32,504 nucleotides of DNA. It comes from an uncultured Collinsella sp. GTDB lineage: Bacteria; Actinomycetota; Coriobacteriia; Coriobacteriales; Coriobacteriaceae. The first letter of the stretch is position 1. The number at the start of each line of letters is the position of its first letter. The notes under the pieces are model-generated. The model saw only the letters and a program-made list of their open reading frames with translations. It did no database searches and was not told the origin of the DNA. The DNA is taken from the NCBI GenBank assembly GCA_902493985.1, contig CABURR010000023.1, forward strand, positions 1 to 32,504, in the 5' to 3' direction. A program made the position numbers and the translations under genes. Below, in pieces: positions 1-7,843 of the stretch.

Positions 1-53
1 CGCGCCGAGAGTACTGCGGGGTCAGCCCGTGGGAGGCCAGGGCGCCGCTGACC
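1..53 (+). rRNA. rrf: 5S ribosomal RNA, 3' end (partial)
   Basis: The window opens inside a sequence that resembles the 3' third of an actinobacterial 5S rRNA: a GAGAGTACTGCGGGG loop region, then GTGGGAGGCCAGG and GCGCCGCTGACC, as in the usual TGGGAGAGTAGGACGCCGCC 3' end. The 5' part, which would pair with the terminal GCTGACC, lies outside the window, so the end at about 53 is estimated. A strong terminator follows, as expected at the end of an rrn operon. Confidence 0.75.
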
Positions 54-89
54 GGTGGACGGCACCGAGCCGTACGCTTGGACTGAGAA

Positions 90-120
90 GGGGGAGGCCT
101 CGCGGCCTCCCCCTTTTTTT
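90..120 (+). terminator. Intrinsic terminator after the 5S rRNA
   Basis: GGGGGAGGCC (90-99) and GGCCTCCCCC (104-113) form a perfect 10 bp stem with a TCGC loop, followed by seven T residues (114-120). It would end the rRNA operon. Confidence 0.93.
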
Positions 121-170
121 GCGTTTACGGGCTCTTGTCTCACATAGTAGCTGTGTTTTATAACCCTCGT

Positions 171-200
171 TTGTCGCATCTTCTGTGAACGGGCTACAAT
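171..200 (+). promoter_or_regulatory. Probable promoter of the acpS operon
   Basis: TTGTCG (171-176) and TACAAT (195-200) are separated by 18 bp, close to the sigma-70 type consensus. Transcription would start near 207, shortly before the ribosome binding site of acpS. No other promoter-like sequence is obvious in the gene cluster that follows. Confidence 0.6.
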
Positions 201-229
201 AACTTAGTCTGTGCGATATGGAGGTGAAC

Positions 230-769
230 ATGGCTGAAGCTGGTATCGGCGTTGATATCGTCGAGATTTCCCGCATGAAATCAATACTTGAAAAGACGCC
301 GTCGTTTGCTCGGCGTGTGTTTACCGAAGAAGAGCGTGCGTATTGCGATGCATCATCGCGCCCCGCTGCTCACTATGCCAGCCGCTTTGCTTCGCGCGAG
401 GCGGTACTTAAAGCTCTCGGCACGGGTTTTAGTCAAGGCGTTGGTCGCAAGGATGTTTCGGTTACGCGTGATAAACTCGGCAAACCGAAAGCGCTGCTTT
501 CGGGCCGTGCTCTCGAGATCGCTCAAGAGCTGGGTGTTGTTGAGGTCGCTCTTTCCATTACGCTTACAGGAGACTTAGCCGTTGCGAATGCCATCGCGAT
601 TACCGAAGATGCTCGGCCTAAGCCAAAAGAGGAAAAGGTGAGTACCAAGAAACGCGTAGCGCAGACATTTAAAGAGGCTCGCTCTGTTTTAGATGAGCTT
701 GAGCAGCTGCAGAATTCAGCATTGACGGAGCACCTGGGCGATGCTTCGCAAGATACGCTAGGAGCATAG
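230..769 (+). CDS. acpS: Holo-[acyl-carrier-protein] synthase with C-terminal extension
   Basis: Transfers 4'-phosphopantetheine from CoA to the serine of acyl carrier protein, activating it for fatty acid synthesis in the cytoplasm. The family signature is clear: GIGVDIVEISRM near the N-terminus (the metal-binding Asp lies in GVDIVE) and FASREAVLKALGTG (the metal-binding Glu lies in SREA). The start at 230 is chosen over an in-frame ATG at 218 because GGAGGTGA (220-227) is placed ideally before 230. The core family is about 120-130 residues; this protein has 179, with about 50 extra charged residues (KPKEEKVSTKKR onward, possibly helical) of unknown role. It is the first gene of the operon and its stop codon abuts the ATG of nnr. 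Confidence 0.92.
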   Translation: MAEAGIGVDIVEISRMKSILEKTPSFARRVFTEEERAYCDASSRPAAHYASRFASREAVLKALGTGFSQGVGRKDVSVTRDKLGKPKALLSGRALEIAQELGVVEVALSITLTGDLAVANAIAITEDARPKPKEEKVSTKKRVAQTFKEARSVLDELEQLQNSALTEHLGDASQDTLGA

Positions 770-2386
770 ATGAAACCGGTTTTGAGTACCGAAGAAGTCG
801 TTCGTCTCGAGGATATCATCGAACGCGAAGGGACTTCGAAGGCCGAGCTTATGGAGCTAGCGGGTGAGTTTGCCGCCAACGAGGTCTTGAAGCTCAATCC
901 CGATCGGGTTCTCGTTCTGGTCGGTTTTGGTAATAATGGCGGCGACGGTTGGGTTGCCGCCGATATTCTGAGCCATAAGGGTGTGGACGTCGATATCGTT
1001 TCTCCGGTTGAGCCGGATGAGATTCCTGCTGCTCTGGCACGTCATGTTGCTCGTCGTACTGCCGGCCGCGATGTGCACGTTTGCGTCGGCCCCTCGCGTG
1101 ACGAACTCGAGGTTTTGATCGATAAGGCCGATGTTGTTGTCGATGCCATTTTTGGTACCGGTTTCCACGGGAATCTGCGTGCGCCGTTCTCCATCTGGAT
1201 TCCTACGGTCAATGAATGCGCCGATTGTGTCGTATCCATTGATGTCCCCTCGGGCCTGAATGCCGAGACGGGCGTTGTTGATGACGACTGCATTCGTGCC
1301 GAGCATACGGTGACGATGATTGCGCCCAAGATTGGTCTGTATAGCGCTGATGGTCCTGAGTATGCTGGCGATTTGATCTGCGGCAATCTTTACGACCGTC
1401 TTGACGAGGTCATCGATGATGTCGAACACGCCGCCGAGATTGTCGAGCCCGGTGACTTAGTCGATTACTTTGCTCCACTTCCTACGAATATCGATAAGTA
1501 TTCCCGTGGCTCTGTGCTTATTGTCGCCGGATCTGCGCAATATCCTGGTGCTGCCATTATGGCGGCCAAGTCTGCAGCTCGCGCGGGTGCTGGTTACGTG
1601 GCAGTCGCGGCTCCTGACGCCTGCGCCAATCTTATTCGCATGGCACTTCCTTCGATTCCCGTCTTTGCTATTCCGTCTGATTCCCGCGGCTCCTTTGGCG
1701 CCGCTGCGCGCATGACGGTGTGCGAGATTGCAAAGAAGTACAGCTGTGTACTGTGCGGTCCCGGTATGACGACATCTGCCGGCGCTATGCAGGTGGTTTC
1801 GGGCTTGCTCGAGCTTGATGTGCCGCTTATCTTGGACGCCGATGCACTCAACTGCCTTGCTAAGATTGCCATTGACGGTATTGATAGTAATCCCGAGATG
1901 TATCGTCGCGAGCAGCCGTTGGTTATGACGCCGCACTATCGTGAGCTTTCGCGTCTGGTTGCCGGTGACGAGGTGAACGACCTTGGTACCGCGATTGCGG
2001 CCGCGCAGAAGGTTGTCTGGGCTGCAGGCTCCGACAATCTGGTGGTCATTGCCAAGGGGCCGACGACGGCTATCTGTGGCGTTGAGCGTGTGCTGCTGCC
2101 GCTCTCGGGTCCGGCTTCTCTGGCAACTGCCGGTTCGGGTGATGTTCTCGCGGGTATTTTGGCCGGCACGCTTGCCACCATGCGCGACGAGATGGATCGT
2201 TGGGAGTTGCTGTATTCGTACGCCGTCGCACTTCACAGCTACGCCGGTTTTGCCGCGGCGACGGAGTATGGTGAGAAGAGCGTCATCGCGACCGATCTTA
2301 TCGACTTGATCGGTCCTGCCATGGAGCTGGCGGCAAAGGATGCGCTCGAAGATCTGGGAATCATGGACGAAGGGTCGGATGACTAA
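770..2386 (+). CDS. nnr: Bifunctional NAD(P)H-hydrate epimerase / ADP-dependent dehydratase
   Basis: Repairs damaged NADH and NADPH hydrates: the N-terminal YjeF_N domain (about residues 1-215) epimerises R and S forms, and the C-terminal ribokinase-like domain (about 235-530) dehydrates the S form using ADP. Evidence is the N55-N56-G-G-D-G motif in VGFGNNGGDGW, DVPSGLNAETG in the epimerase half, and in the dehydratase half VMTPHYRELSRL and GSGDVLAG with the expected catalytic Asp458. At 538 residues it is slightly longer than usual for the two-domain form. It begins directly after acpS with no gap, and alr starts 2 nt after its stop, so translation is probably coupled. Confidence 0.93.
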   Translation: MKPVLSTEEVVRLEDIIEREGTSKAELMELAGEFAANEVLKLNPDRVLVLVGFGNNGGDGWVAADILSHKGVDVDIVSPVEPDEIPAALARHVARRTAGRDVHVCVGPSRDELEVLIDKADVVVDAIFGTGFHGNLRAPFSIWIPTVNECADCVVSIDVPSGLNAETGVVDDDCIRAEHTVTMIAPKIGLYSADGPEYAGDLICGNLYDRLDEVIDDVEHAAEIVEPGDLVDYFAPLPTNIDKYSRGSVLIVAGSAQYPGAAIMAAKSAARAGAGYVAVAAPDACANLIRMALPSIPVFAIPSDSRGSFGAAARMTVCEIAKKYSCVLCGPGMTTSAGAMQVVSGLLELDVPLILDADALNCLAKIAIDGIDSNPEMYRREQPLVMTPHYRELSRLVAGDEVNDLGTAIAAAQKVVWAAGSDNLVVIAKGPTTAICGVERVLLPLSGPASLATAGSGDVLAGILAGTLATMRDEMDRWELLYSYAVALHSYAGFAAATEYGEKSVIATDLIDLIGPAMELAAKDALEDLGIMDEGSDD

Positions 2387-2388
2387 TC

Positions 2389-3534
2389 ATGAATAAAGCC
2401 GATTTGACGCGCTGGTCCTGGGTCGAGATCGACCGCGGGGCGCTCCGTCGCAACACGAGGGCCTATAAGAACTTGCTGAATCCACGTCAGCGCCTGTGCT
2501 GCGTGGTCAAGGCCGATGCTTATGGTCATGGAGCTGTTGAGTGCGCCAAGATCATGTATTCGGCCGGTGCCGACATGTTTGCCGTGGCGACGGTTAACGA
2601 GGGCGTTGAGCTCCGACAGGGCGGGATTACGAAACCCATCCTCATCCTAAGCGAGCCGCCTATCGAGGCCATTCCGACGTTGCTCGAGTTTGATATCATG
2701 CCCTCGGTCTATACGTCTGACTTTGCTCTTGCGTATGGCGAATGTGCCGTCGCGGCGGGCAAAGTGGGCAAGTATCATCTCGCCATCGAGACGGGCATGA
2801 ATCGTATCGGCGTTCACTACACGCAGGTTGTCGACTTTGTCCGCGGTATAAATTTTCATCGCGGTATTCAGTGCGACGGCGTATTTACGCACTTCGCCAC
2901 GGCCGATGAACCTTCGGGCTGGGACTACAAGCTGCAGTGCCAGCGCTTTACCGAGGCCGTTCAGGCCATTAAGGATGCGGGTTTTGAGTGCGGTATCGTG
3001 CACTGCGCCAACACGCCGTCCTCGATGCTCGACCCCTCGATGCATTTTGATATGATCCGCGCCGGCGTTGGCTTGTATGGCATGCAGCCGTGCGAGCTGA
3101 GTGGCCGCGTGATGCAGCTTGATCCCGTTATGAGCGTCCATGCGCGTGTGACGCGCGTGGCGCACCCTGCGATGGGTGAGGGCGTGGGCTACGGTTTTAC
3201 CTACCGCGTACCGCGTACGCGCGTTCAGATCTGCACGCTGCCGATCGGTTATGCCGATGGCCTATCGCGTACGCTTTCCAATCGTATGGATGTGCTGTAT
3301 CGCGGCGAGCGCGTGCATCAGGTTGGCAATATCTGCATGGACCAGTTTATGGTCGCCATTCAGTCCAACCCGGCACACGAGATTCCCGAGGCCGAGTATG
3401 GTGACGAGATGATCATTGTCGGCCGCGATGGCGATGCCGAGATCACTATGGACGAGATGGCCCGACTGCGCGGAACGATTAACTACGAGGTCGCCTGCGG
3501 CTTTGGCATGCGTCTCGACAAGGTCTACGTGTAG
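2389..3534 (+). CDS. alr: Alanine racemase
   Basis: PLP enzyme that converts L-alanine to D-alanine for peptidoglycan. The N-terminal barrel carries the cofactor lysine K41 in VVKADAYGHG. The second catalytic residue is Y268 in GVGYGFTYR, at the start of the C-terminal beta domain, followed by the conserved PIGYADGLSR and GNICMDQFMV segments. The length of 381 residues is normal. It sits 2 nt behind nnr and 8 nt ahead of the uracil-DNA glycosylase gene. In many actinobacteria alr precedes tsaE-tsaB-rimI-tsaD; here a DNA repair gene is inserted between them. Confidence 0.96.
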   Translation: MNKADLTRWSWVEIDRGALRRNTRAYKNLLNPRQRLCCVVKADAYGHGAVECAKIMYSAGADMFAVATVNEGVELRQGGITKPILILSEPPIEAIPTLLEFDIMPSVYTSDFALAYGECAVAAGKVGKYHLAIETGMNRIGVHYTQVVDFVRGINFHRGIQCDGVFTHFATADEPSGWDYKLQCQRFTEAVQAIKDAGFECGIVHCANTPSSMLDPSMHFDMIRAGVGLYGMQPCELSGRVMQLDPVMSVHARVTRVAHPAMGEGVGYGFTYRVPRTRVQICTLPIGYADGLSRTLSNRMDVLYRGERVHQVGNICMDQFMVAIQSNPAHEIPEAEYGDEMIIVGRDGDAEITMDEMARLRGTINYEVACGFGMRLDKVYV

Positions 3535-3542
3535 GAGCCGCT

Positions 3543-4163
3543 ATGGGCGTCATGCACATCCCCGGTCATAGCCATCAGGCGCCACGTGAGGTCGCACTCG
3601 AGGAAATTGAGGCCGTTCTGGGCGATTGTCACCTCTGCCAGCTCTACCAGTCGCGTCACAATATCGTGTTTGGCGTGGGAAACCCCCGCGCCCGCGTCAT
3701 GTTTATCGGTGAGGCGCCGGGTCGCAACGAGGATTTGCAGGGCGAGCCCTTTGTGGGGGCGGCAGGCGAGGACCTCAACGGCATTTTGTCGCTGGCGGGG
3801 CTCAAACGCGAAGACGTCTACATTGCCAACGTGCTTAAGTGCCGCCCGCCGGGAAACCGCAATCCGCGTCCCGAGGAAGTGCTGGCTTGCTCGCCGTTTT
3901 TGCGTGAGCAGATTCGAAGCATCTGGCCTGATATTATCGTGACGCTCGGCAACCCCGCGACGCACTTTGTGCTTAAGACCGAGATTGGCATTACTAAGCT
4001 GCGCGGCAGGTTCCACCAGATGGGGCATTTTGTAGTAATGCCCACTTTTCATCCGGCAGCAGCGCTGCGCAATCCGGCGTGGCAGGAGCTGCTGGAGGAA
4101 GACTTTAAGATGCTGGGCGATTATCTGGAGCGACATCCCGCACCAGAGGACGCCTCGGAATAA
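3543..4163 (+). CDS. Uracil-DNA glycosylase, family 4 (iron-sulfur type)
   Basis: Removes uracil arising from cytosine deamination or dUTP misincorporation, starting base excision repair. The sequence has GEAPGRNEDLQGEPFVGAAG (motif 1 of the family) and TFHPAAALRNP (motif 2). Four cysteines with family 4 spacing, C29, C32, C100 and C116, would hold a 4Fe-4S cluster. Length is 206 residues, normal for the family. GGAG lies just before the ATG at 3543. It shares the operon with alr and tsaE; I see no functional reason beyond co-expression of housekeeping genes. The match to family 4 is clear, while the exact in vivo substrate range is inferred. Confidence 0.94.
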   Translation: MGVMHIPGHSHQAPREVALEEIEAVLGDCHLCQLYQSRHNIVFGVGNPRARVMFIGEAPGRNEDLQGEPFVGAAGEDLNGILSLAGLKREDVYIANVLKCRPPGNRNPRPEEVLACSPFLREQIRSIWPDIIVTLGNPATHFVLKTEIGITKLRGRFHQMGHFVVMPTFHPAAALRNPAWQELLEEDFKMLGDYLERHPAPEDASE

Positions 4164-4175
4164 TAAGGAGCATAT

Positions 4176-4682
4176 ATGTCCCTGGAGCGCCTGGGGGTAG
4201 GTACTTACAAAACGACTTGCGCTGCCGATACGGAGTACTTTGGCGAGCTAATTGCACCGTGCCTTGAGGACGGCGATGTGCTCATCCTGACCGGTGGCCT
4301 GGGAGTGGGCAAAACTCACTTTACCAAGGGCGTCTCGCGCGGGCTGGGCGATGAGCATATGGTTACGAGTCCTACGTTTGCGCTCATGGCCGTTCATGAT
4401 CAAGGCCGTATTCCGCTGTTTCACTTTGATCTATACCGTCTGGAGCATGCCTACGAGCTCGAGGATACGGGCATTTTCGATGTGCTGGGCTATGAGGGTG
4501 CTTGCCTGCTGGAATGGGGCGAACAATTCCAAGACGAGCTGACGGATGAGTATCTTTCGGTGACGCTCAAGCGTGATGAGGGCGACAGTGATGTGCGAAC
4601 GATAACGCTCGAGGCGCACGGTGACCGCGCAATGGAGCTTTCCCATTTGATTGATAAGGCTGTACAAGATGAGCTTGCATAA
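4176..4682 (+). CDS. tsaE: tRNA t6A biosynthesis ATPase TsaE
   Basis: ATPase partner of TsaB and TsaD in forming N6-threonylcarbamoyladenosine at position 37 of ANN-decoding tRNAs. The Walker A motif is GLGVGKT (residues 41-47); FHFDLYRL and LLEWGEQF are the typical downstream family motifs. At 168 residues it is of ordinary size. AAGGAG precedes the ATG at 4176. Its last 14 nt overlap the start of the TsaB-RimI-TsaD gene, so all parts of the t6A transferase complex come from one transcript in fixed order. Confidence 0.95.
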   Translation: MSLERLGVGTYKTTCAADTEYFGELIAPCLEDGDVLILTGGLGVGKTHFTKGVSRGLGDEHMVTSPTFALMAVHDQGRIPLFHFDLYRLEHAYELEDTGIFDVLGYEGACLLEWGEQFQDELTDEYLSVTLKRDEGDSDVRTITLEAHGDRAMELSHLIDKAVQDELA

Positions 4683-7053
4683 CGACAACGCGCTGGTGGT
4701 GGCGCTCGATACCTCGACCGACATGCTTGCCTGCGCGGCAAGCTGGATTGATGGGCAGACGGGCGAGACGAAGCTCGTGAGTGGCGACCACATGTGTCGC
4801 CGTCACGCCAACGTTGAGCTCGTGAATACCGTTGATGGCGTGCTGGCTCAAGTCGGTCTGGATCGCAGCGATGTTGGTTGCTACGTGGTCGGCCGCGGCC
4901 CGGGGTCGTTTACGGGTGTGCGCATCGGCATCTCCACTGCCAAGGGCCTCGCACGTGGTGCCAATGTTCCGCTGCTGGGCGTGTCAACGCTTGACGCTTG
5001 CGCTTGGACGGCGTGGAAGGCTGGCGTGCGCGGCAAGCTTGGTATCTTGGCCGATGCTATGCGCGGTGAGGTATATCCGGCGCTGTATATGCTGGTCGAT
5101 GAGGGCCCCGAGCGTCAATTTGAGCGCGAACACGTGGTCAAGGCCGCCGTGGCGCTTGATGAGTGGCGTCAGACCGCGGGCTGGGATCAGGTTCAGCTAA
5201 CTGGTGACGGTCTCGTGCGTTATGGCAAGCTGCTGGGTGAGGACGAGATCGCCCGCTGCGTGGAGCGCGACCTGTGGTGGCCTTCGGGCGAGGGCTTGCT
5301 GCTCGCGCACGCTGCGGGTGACGGCGATCCGGCTCGCGTCCTGCCGATTTACACGCGCCTTTCGGATGCCGAGGAAAACGAGCGCAAGCGTCTTGGTCTT
5401 GCCGAGAGTGCGCAGAGCGAAATTACGGGCGTTGCCGATGAGCTCGCCGGTCGTCATCTGCAGTTCCGTCCCATGGGCGCGGCGGATGCCGAGGGCGCGA
5501 GCGCGTTAGAGGCTGCCTGCTTTGAAGGTGCCGGACACAAGGCGTGGACGCCGGGCATGTTCCTGTCCGAACTGGGCGAGGACGTCGCTGCGCCGCGTAG
5601 TTGGTGGGTGGCACACGACGACGGCAAGCTGCTGGGCCTTGCCGGCGGTATGGTCGTGGACGGTGATGTGCAGATTCTGGATGTCGCCGTCGACCCGGCA
5701 CATCGCCGTGAGGGCATTGCCCGCAAGCTGCTGTCGCATGTGAGCTATGATGCCCAGATGCTCGGCTGCACCACGGCTTCGCTCGAGGTCGAGGACGGCA
5801 ACGAGGGAGCGATCGCACTTTATAACGCTCTGGGCTTTACCGAGGCTGGCCGTCGCCGCGGCTACTATGGTGCCGGCAAGGATGCCATCGTCATGACGGC
5901 TCCGCTGCCCCTCGTGCTTCCGGTCGACAATGCTTCGCCCGAGCCGACGGCGGCAGAGCAGCGCGTATGGCCGCTGCCTGCGCCCGGGCGCTCCGAGGGG
6001 GAGCGTGCCGAAATTGAACGCCGCCGCCTAGTGCTCGCTATCGAGAGTTCCTGCGACGAGACGGCCGTGGCGATTATCGATGCGGATGGCAATATGCTGG
6101 CCAACCAGGTGTCGACGCAGATTGATTTCCATGCCCGTTTTGGCGGCGTGGTGCCCGAGATCGCCTCGCGCAAGCACGTTGAGGTGATTGTGAGTGTCGT
6201 GGATGCGGCGCTCGAGGATGCCGCAGCATCGCTTGGTCTTGAGGGTGGAGCCATTGCCCCCAGCGAGCTTGCCGCCGTGGGCGTGACACAGGGTCCGGGC
6301 CTGGTGGGCGCCCTTGTGGTGGGCGTTGCCTTTGCCAAAGGCTTTGCCTACGCTGCCGGTAAGCCGCTCGTATGCGTCAACCATCTGGAGGGGCACCTGT
6401 TTGCCAACTTGCTGGCGCAGCCCGACCTCAAGCCTCCGTTTATCTTTACGCTTGTCTCGGGCGGGCACACCATGCTCGTGCACGTAAAGGCATGGGGCGA
6501 CTACGAGGTGCTCGGTGAGACGCTCGACGACGCCGTGGGCGAGGCCTTCGACAAGGTGGCCAAGGCGTTGGGCCTGGGCTATCCCGGTGGCCCCATCATT
6601 TCCAAGCTGGCCGAGACGGGCAATCCCCGCGCGATCGATTTCCCCCGTGCGCTTAACAGCAGGGGAGACTATCGTTTCTCGCTTTCGGGCCTCAAGACGG
6701 CGGTGACGCTCTACATCGAGCAAGAGACCAAGGCCGGGCGCACGATTCACCTGCCCGATCTGGCGGCTTCGTTTGAGGCAGCTGTCTTTGACGTGCAGTA
6801 CAAGAAGGCCAAAAACGCATTGCACGCTACCGGATGCAAGGAATACTGCATCGGTGGCGGCGTCTCGGCCAACCCGCATCTGCGCGAGATGATGATCAAG
6901 AAGCTTGGGCGTCAGGGGATTCGCGTAACGGTGCCGCCCTTGTCTGCCTGTACCGATAACGCAGCCATGATCGCGGAGGTCGCTCGCCGTAAATTCGACC
7001 GAGGTGAAATCTCGCCGTTCGACGTCGACGCCGATCCAAACATGACGCTGTAG
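4669..7053 (+). CDS. TsaB-RimI-TsaD three-domain fusion protein
   Basis: One 794-residue protein carries three enzymes usually made separately. Residues about 1-230 are TsaB, the scaffold subunit of the t6A transferase, with GRGPGSFTGVRIG at 75-87. Residues about 250-410 are a GNAT domain like RimI, with acetyl-CoA binding segment DPAHRREGIARKLL from about 342 and a RimI-like GFTEAGRRRGYY end. Residues about 450-794 are TsaD, with VLAIESSCDETA from 455, metal ligands H572 and H576 in HLEGH, and SGGHTMLV. Each part has near-full length and intact motifs, so all three are probably active. The ATG at 4669 is preferred to an upstream TTG (4651) because AAGG lies 9 nt ahead of it. Two-domain TsaB-RimI fusions are known to me in actinobacteria; the triple form is less common. 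A large hairpin element starts 12 nt after the stop. Confidence 0.93.
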   Translation: MSLHNDNALVVALDTSTDMLACAASWIDGQTGETKLVSGDHMCRRHANVELVNTVDGVLAQVGLDRSDVGCYVVGRGPGSFTGVRIGISTAKGLARGANVPLLGVSTLDACAWTAWKAGVRGKLGILADAMRGEVYPALYMLVDEGPERQFEREHVVKAAVALDEWRQTAGWDQVQLTGDGLVRYGKLLGEDEIARCVERDLWWPSGEGLLLAHAAGDGDPARVLPIYTRLSDAEENERKRLGLAESAQSEITGVADELAGRHLQFRPMGAADAEGASALEAACFEGAGHKAWTPGMFLSELGEDVAAPRSWWVAHDDGKLLGLAGGMVVDGDVQILDVAVDPAHRREGIARKLLSHVSYDAQMLGCTTASLEVEDGNEGAIALYNALGFTEAGRRRGYYGAGKDAIVMTAPLPLVLPVDNASPEPTAAEQRVWPLPAPGRSEGERAEIERRRLVLAIESSCDETAVAIIDADGNMLANQVSTQIDFHARFGGVVPEIASRKHVEVIVSVVDAALEDAAASLGLEGGAIAPSELAAVGVTQGPGLVGALVVGVAFAKGFAYAAGKPLVCVNHLEGHLFANLLAQPDLKPPFIFTLVSGGHTMLVHVKAWGDYEVLGETLDDAVGEAFDKVAKALGLGYPGGPIISKLAETGNPRAIDFPRALNSRGDYRFSLSGLKTAVTLYIEQETKAGRTIHLPDLAASFEAAVFDVQYKKAKNALHATGCKEYCIGGGVSANPHLREMMIKKLGRQGIRVTVPPLSACTDNAAMIAEVARRKFDRGEISPFDVDADPNMTL

Positions 7054-7065
7054 CTGGTACGGCGC

Positions 7066-7200
7066 GGTCCCCGGACGGAGGGGCCGGATATAAGGTTTCC
7101 TGCTATACAGTCCTGCGCAAGACGAAGGCCACATTAAGTGGCCTTCTTTGCGTGCGGAACTCGCGATAAACCTTATATCCGGCCCCTCCGTCCGGGGACC
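7066..7200 (+). repeat. Hairpin element copy 1 (33 bp arms, 69 nt core)
   Basis: A perfect 33 bp inverted repeat (7066-7098 and 7168-7200) encloses a 69 nt core beginning CCTGCTATACAGTCCTGCGC and ending GTGCGGAACTCGCGAT. Inside the core GAAGGCCAC and GTGGCCTTC pair around an ATTAA loop. The same core recurs at 7401-7469 (opposite strand), 12163-12229 and 30037-30105, but with other arm sequences. It starts 12 nt after the tsaD stop codon. Confidence 0.95.
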
Positions 7201-7358
7201 TTTCTGTATCGATATAGCTTCTGAGTCGATATAGCTTCTGGGCTGGTTTGGCGTCGACAACGTCCAGCAAGGTTAACAAGCCAGCGTCGAATTTCCGGCG
7301 TTCTTTAGCTGAAAGAAAAAGTTGGCGTGCGGAGCTTTGCTCCGCATTTGGGATGGGA
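7201..7358. other. Spacer between two hairpin elements, with a 15 bp direct repeat
   Basis: TCGATATAGCTTCTG occurs twice (7209-7223 and 7226-7240), two bases apart. A small hairpin, TGCGGAGC (7328-7335) with GCTCCGCA (7339-7346) and TTT behind it, could act as a weak terminator. I find no supportable gene here; a minus-strand reading frame across it gives no recognisable protein. Confidence 0.5.
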
Positions 7359-7511
7359 GCCCCTGAGAGCCGCGGGAGCCGGGCGGCGCATATGAACTTT
7401 ATCGCGAGTTCCGCACGCAAAGGAAAGCACTTAATGTGCTTTCCGTCTTGCGCAGGACTGTAGAGCAGGAAAGTTCATATGCGCCGCCCGGCTCCCGCGG
7501 CTCTCAGGGGC
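7359..7511 (-). repeat. Hairpin element copy 2 (42 bp arms, inverted orientation)
   Basis: A perfect 42 bp inverted repeat (7359-7400 and 7470-7511) encloses the 69 nt core of the family in reverse orientation. Read on the minus strand the core begins CCTGCTCTACAGTCCTGCGC. Its apical stem is GGAAAGCAC / GTGCTTTCC instead of GAAGGCCAC / GTGGCCTTC, so both sides have changed together while the ATTAA loop is unchanged. Copies 1 and 2 face each other 158 bp apart. Confidence 0.95.
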
Positions 7512-7608
7512 ATCTCTCATGCAAAAACTGTCGTTCGGTAAAGTCCGAGGTCAGTGGCGTTTTATACCGAGAAATCCAAAAAAGTTGAAAATTCATTACA
7601 AATTTGCG

Positions 7609-7637
7609 TTGACTTTAGGTAACTAAAGTTTCATACT
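7609..7637 (+). promoter_or_regulatory. Promoter of the cstA leader and cstA
   Basis: TTGACT (7609-7614) and CATACT (7632-7637) with a 17 bp spacer, the best promoter match in the window. It lies in an A/T-rich stretch and would start transcription near 7644, about 235 nt before the cstA ATG, leaving room for the leader peptide and attenuator. Confidence 0.75.
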
Positions 7638-7708
7638 CCTTTTCAACCACTGGGGGATGTGAACACGCACGGATCGTTCGCATCATGATTGAAGAGGATT
7701 TCTTAGAC

Positions 7709-7753
7709 ATGTTCACGCATCAGCTAAACATTATCAGCGTAGTAATTATCTGA
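7709..7753 (+). CDS. Attenuator leader peptide (MFTHQLNIISVVII)
   Basis: A 14-codon reading frame with GAGGA (7694-7698) 10 nt before its ATG. It ends Ile-Ile-Ser-Val-Val-Ile-Ile followed by TGA, so six of its last seven residues are isoleucine or valine. An in-frame ATG at 7685 has no ribosome binding site and is not preferred. Three alternative RNA stems and an intrinsic terminator follow before cstA. This is the classic design of branched-chain amino acid leader peptides such as those before ilv operons: a ribosome waiting for charged Ile or Val tRNA would change folding of the RNA behind it. No function is expected of the peptide itself. The reading is from sequence alone. Confidence 0.78.
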   Translation: MFTHQLNIISVVII

Positions 7754-7756
7754 TGC

Positions 7757-7843
7757 GGGTTAGCACATACAGCTAGCCCGTACGATAACGGGCGGCTGAT
7801 GAAGATGAGGGCCGTCGAGCGCAACCGACGGCCCTCATTTTTT
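7757..7843 (+). promoter_or_regulatory. Transcription attenuator upstream of cstA
   Basis: Four segments are visible. GGGTTAGC (7757-7764) pairs with GCTAGCCC (7772-7779). GCCCGT (7776-7781) can instead pair with ACGGGC (7788-7793), excluding the first stem. ATGAGGGCCGTCG (7805-7817) pairs perfectly with CGACGGCCCTCAT (7826-7838) and is followed by six T, an intrinsic terminator. GGCGGC (7791-7796) could pair with GCCGTC (7811-7816) in the terminator's left arm as an antiterminator with one wobble. The terminator is certain; which stem is made when the ribosome stalls is not clear from sequence. Confidence 0.75.

Noticed and set aside
218..229. ATG at 218 as acpS start
   Set aside because: It overlaps the GGAGGTGA ribosome binding site of the ATG at 230.
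7103..7420. Minus-strand frame between tsaD and cstA as a small gene
   Set aside because: Most of it runs through two hairpin elements and a direct repeat; no ribosome binding site or recognisable domain.
7644..7843. T-box riboswitch before cstA
   Set aside because: No AGGGTGGNACCGCG-like T-box sequence or specifier loop is seen, whereas a leader peptide with Ile/Val codons is.
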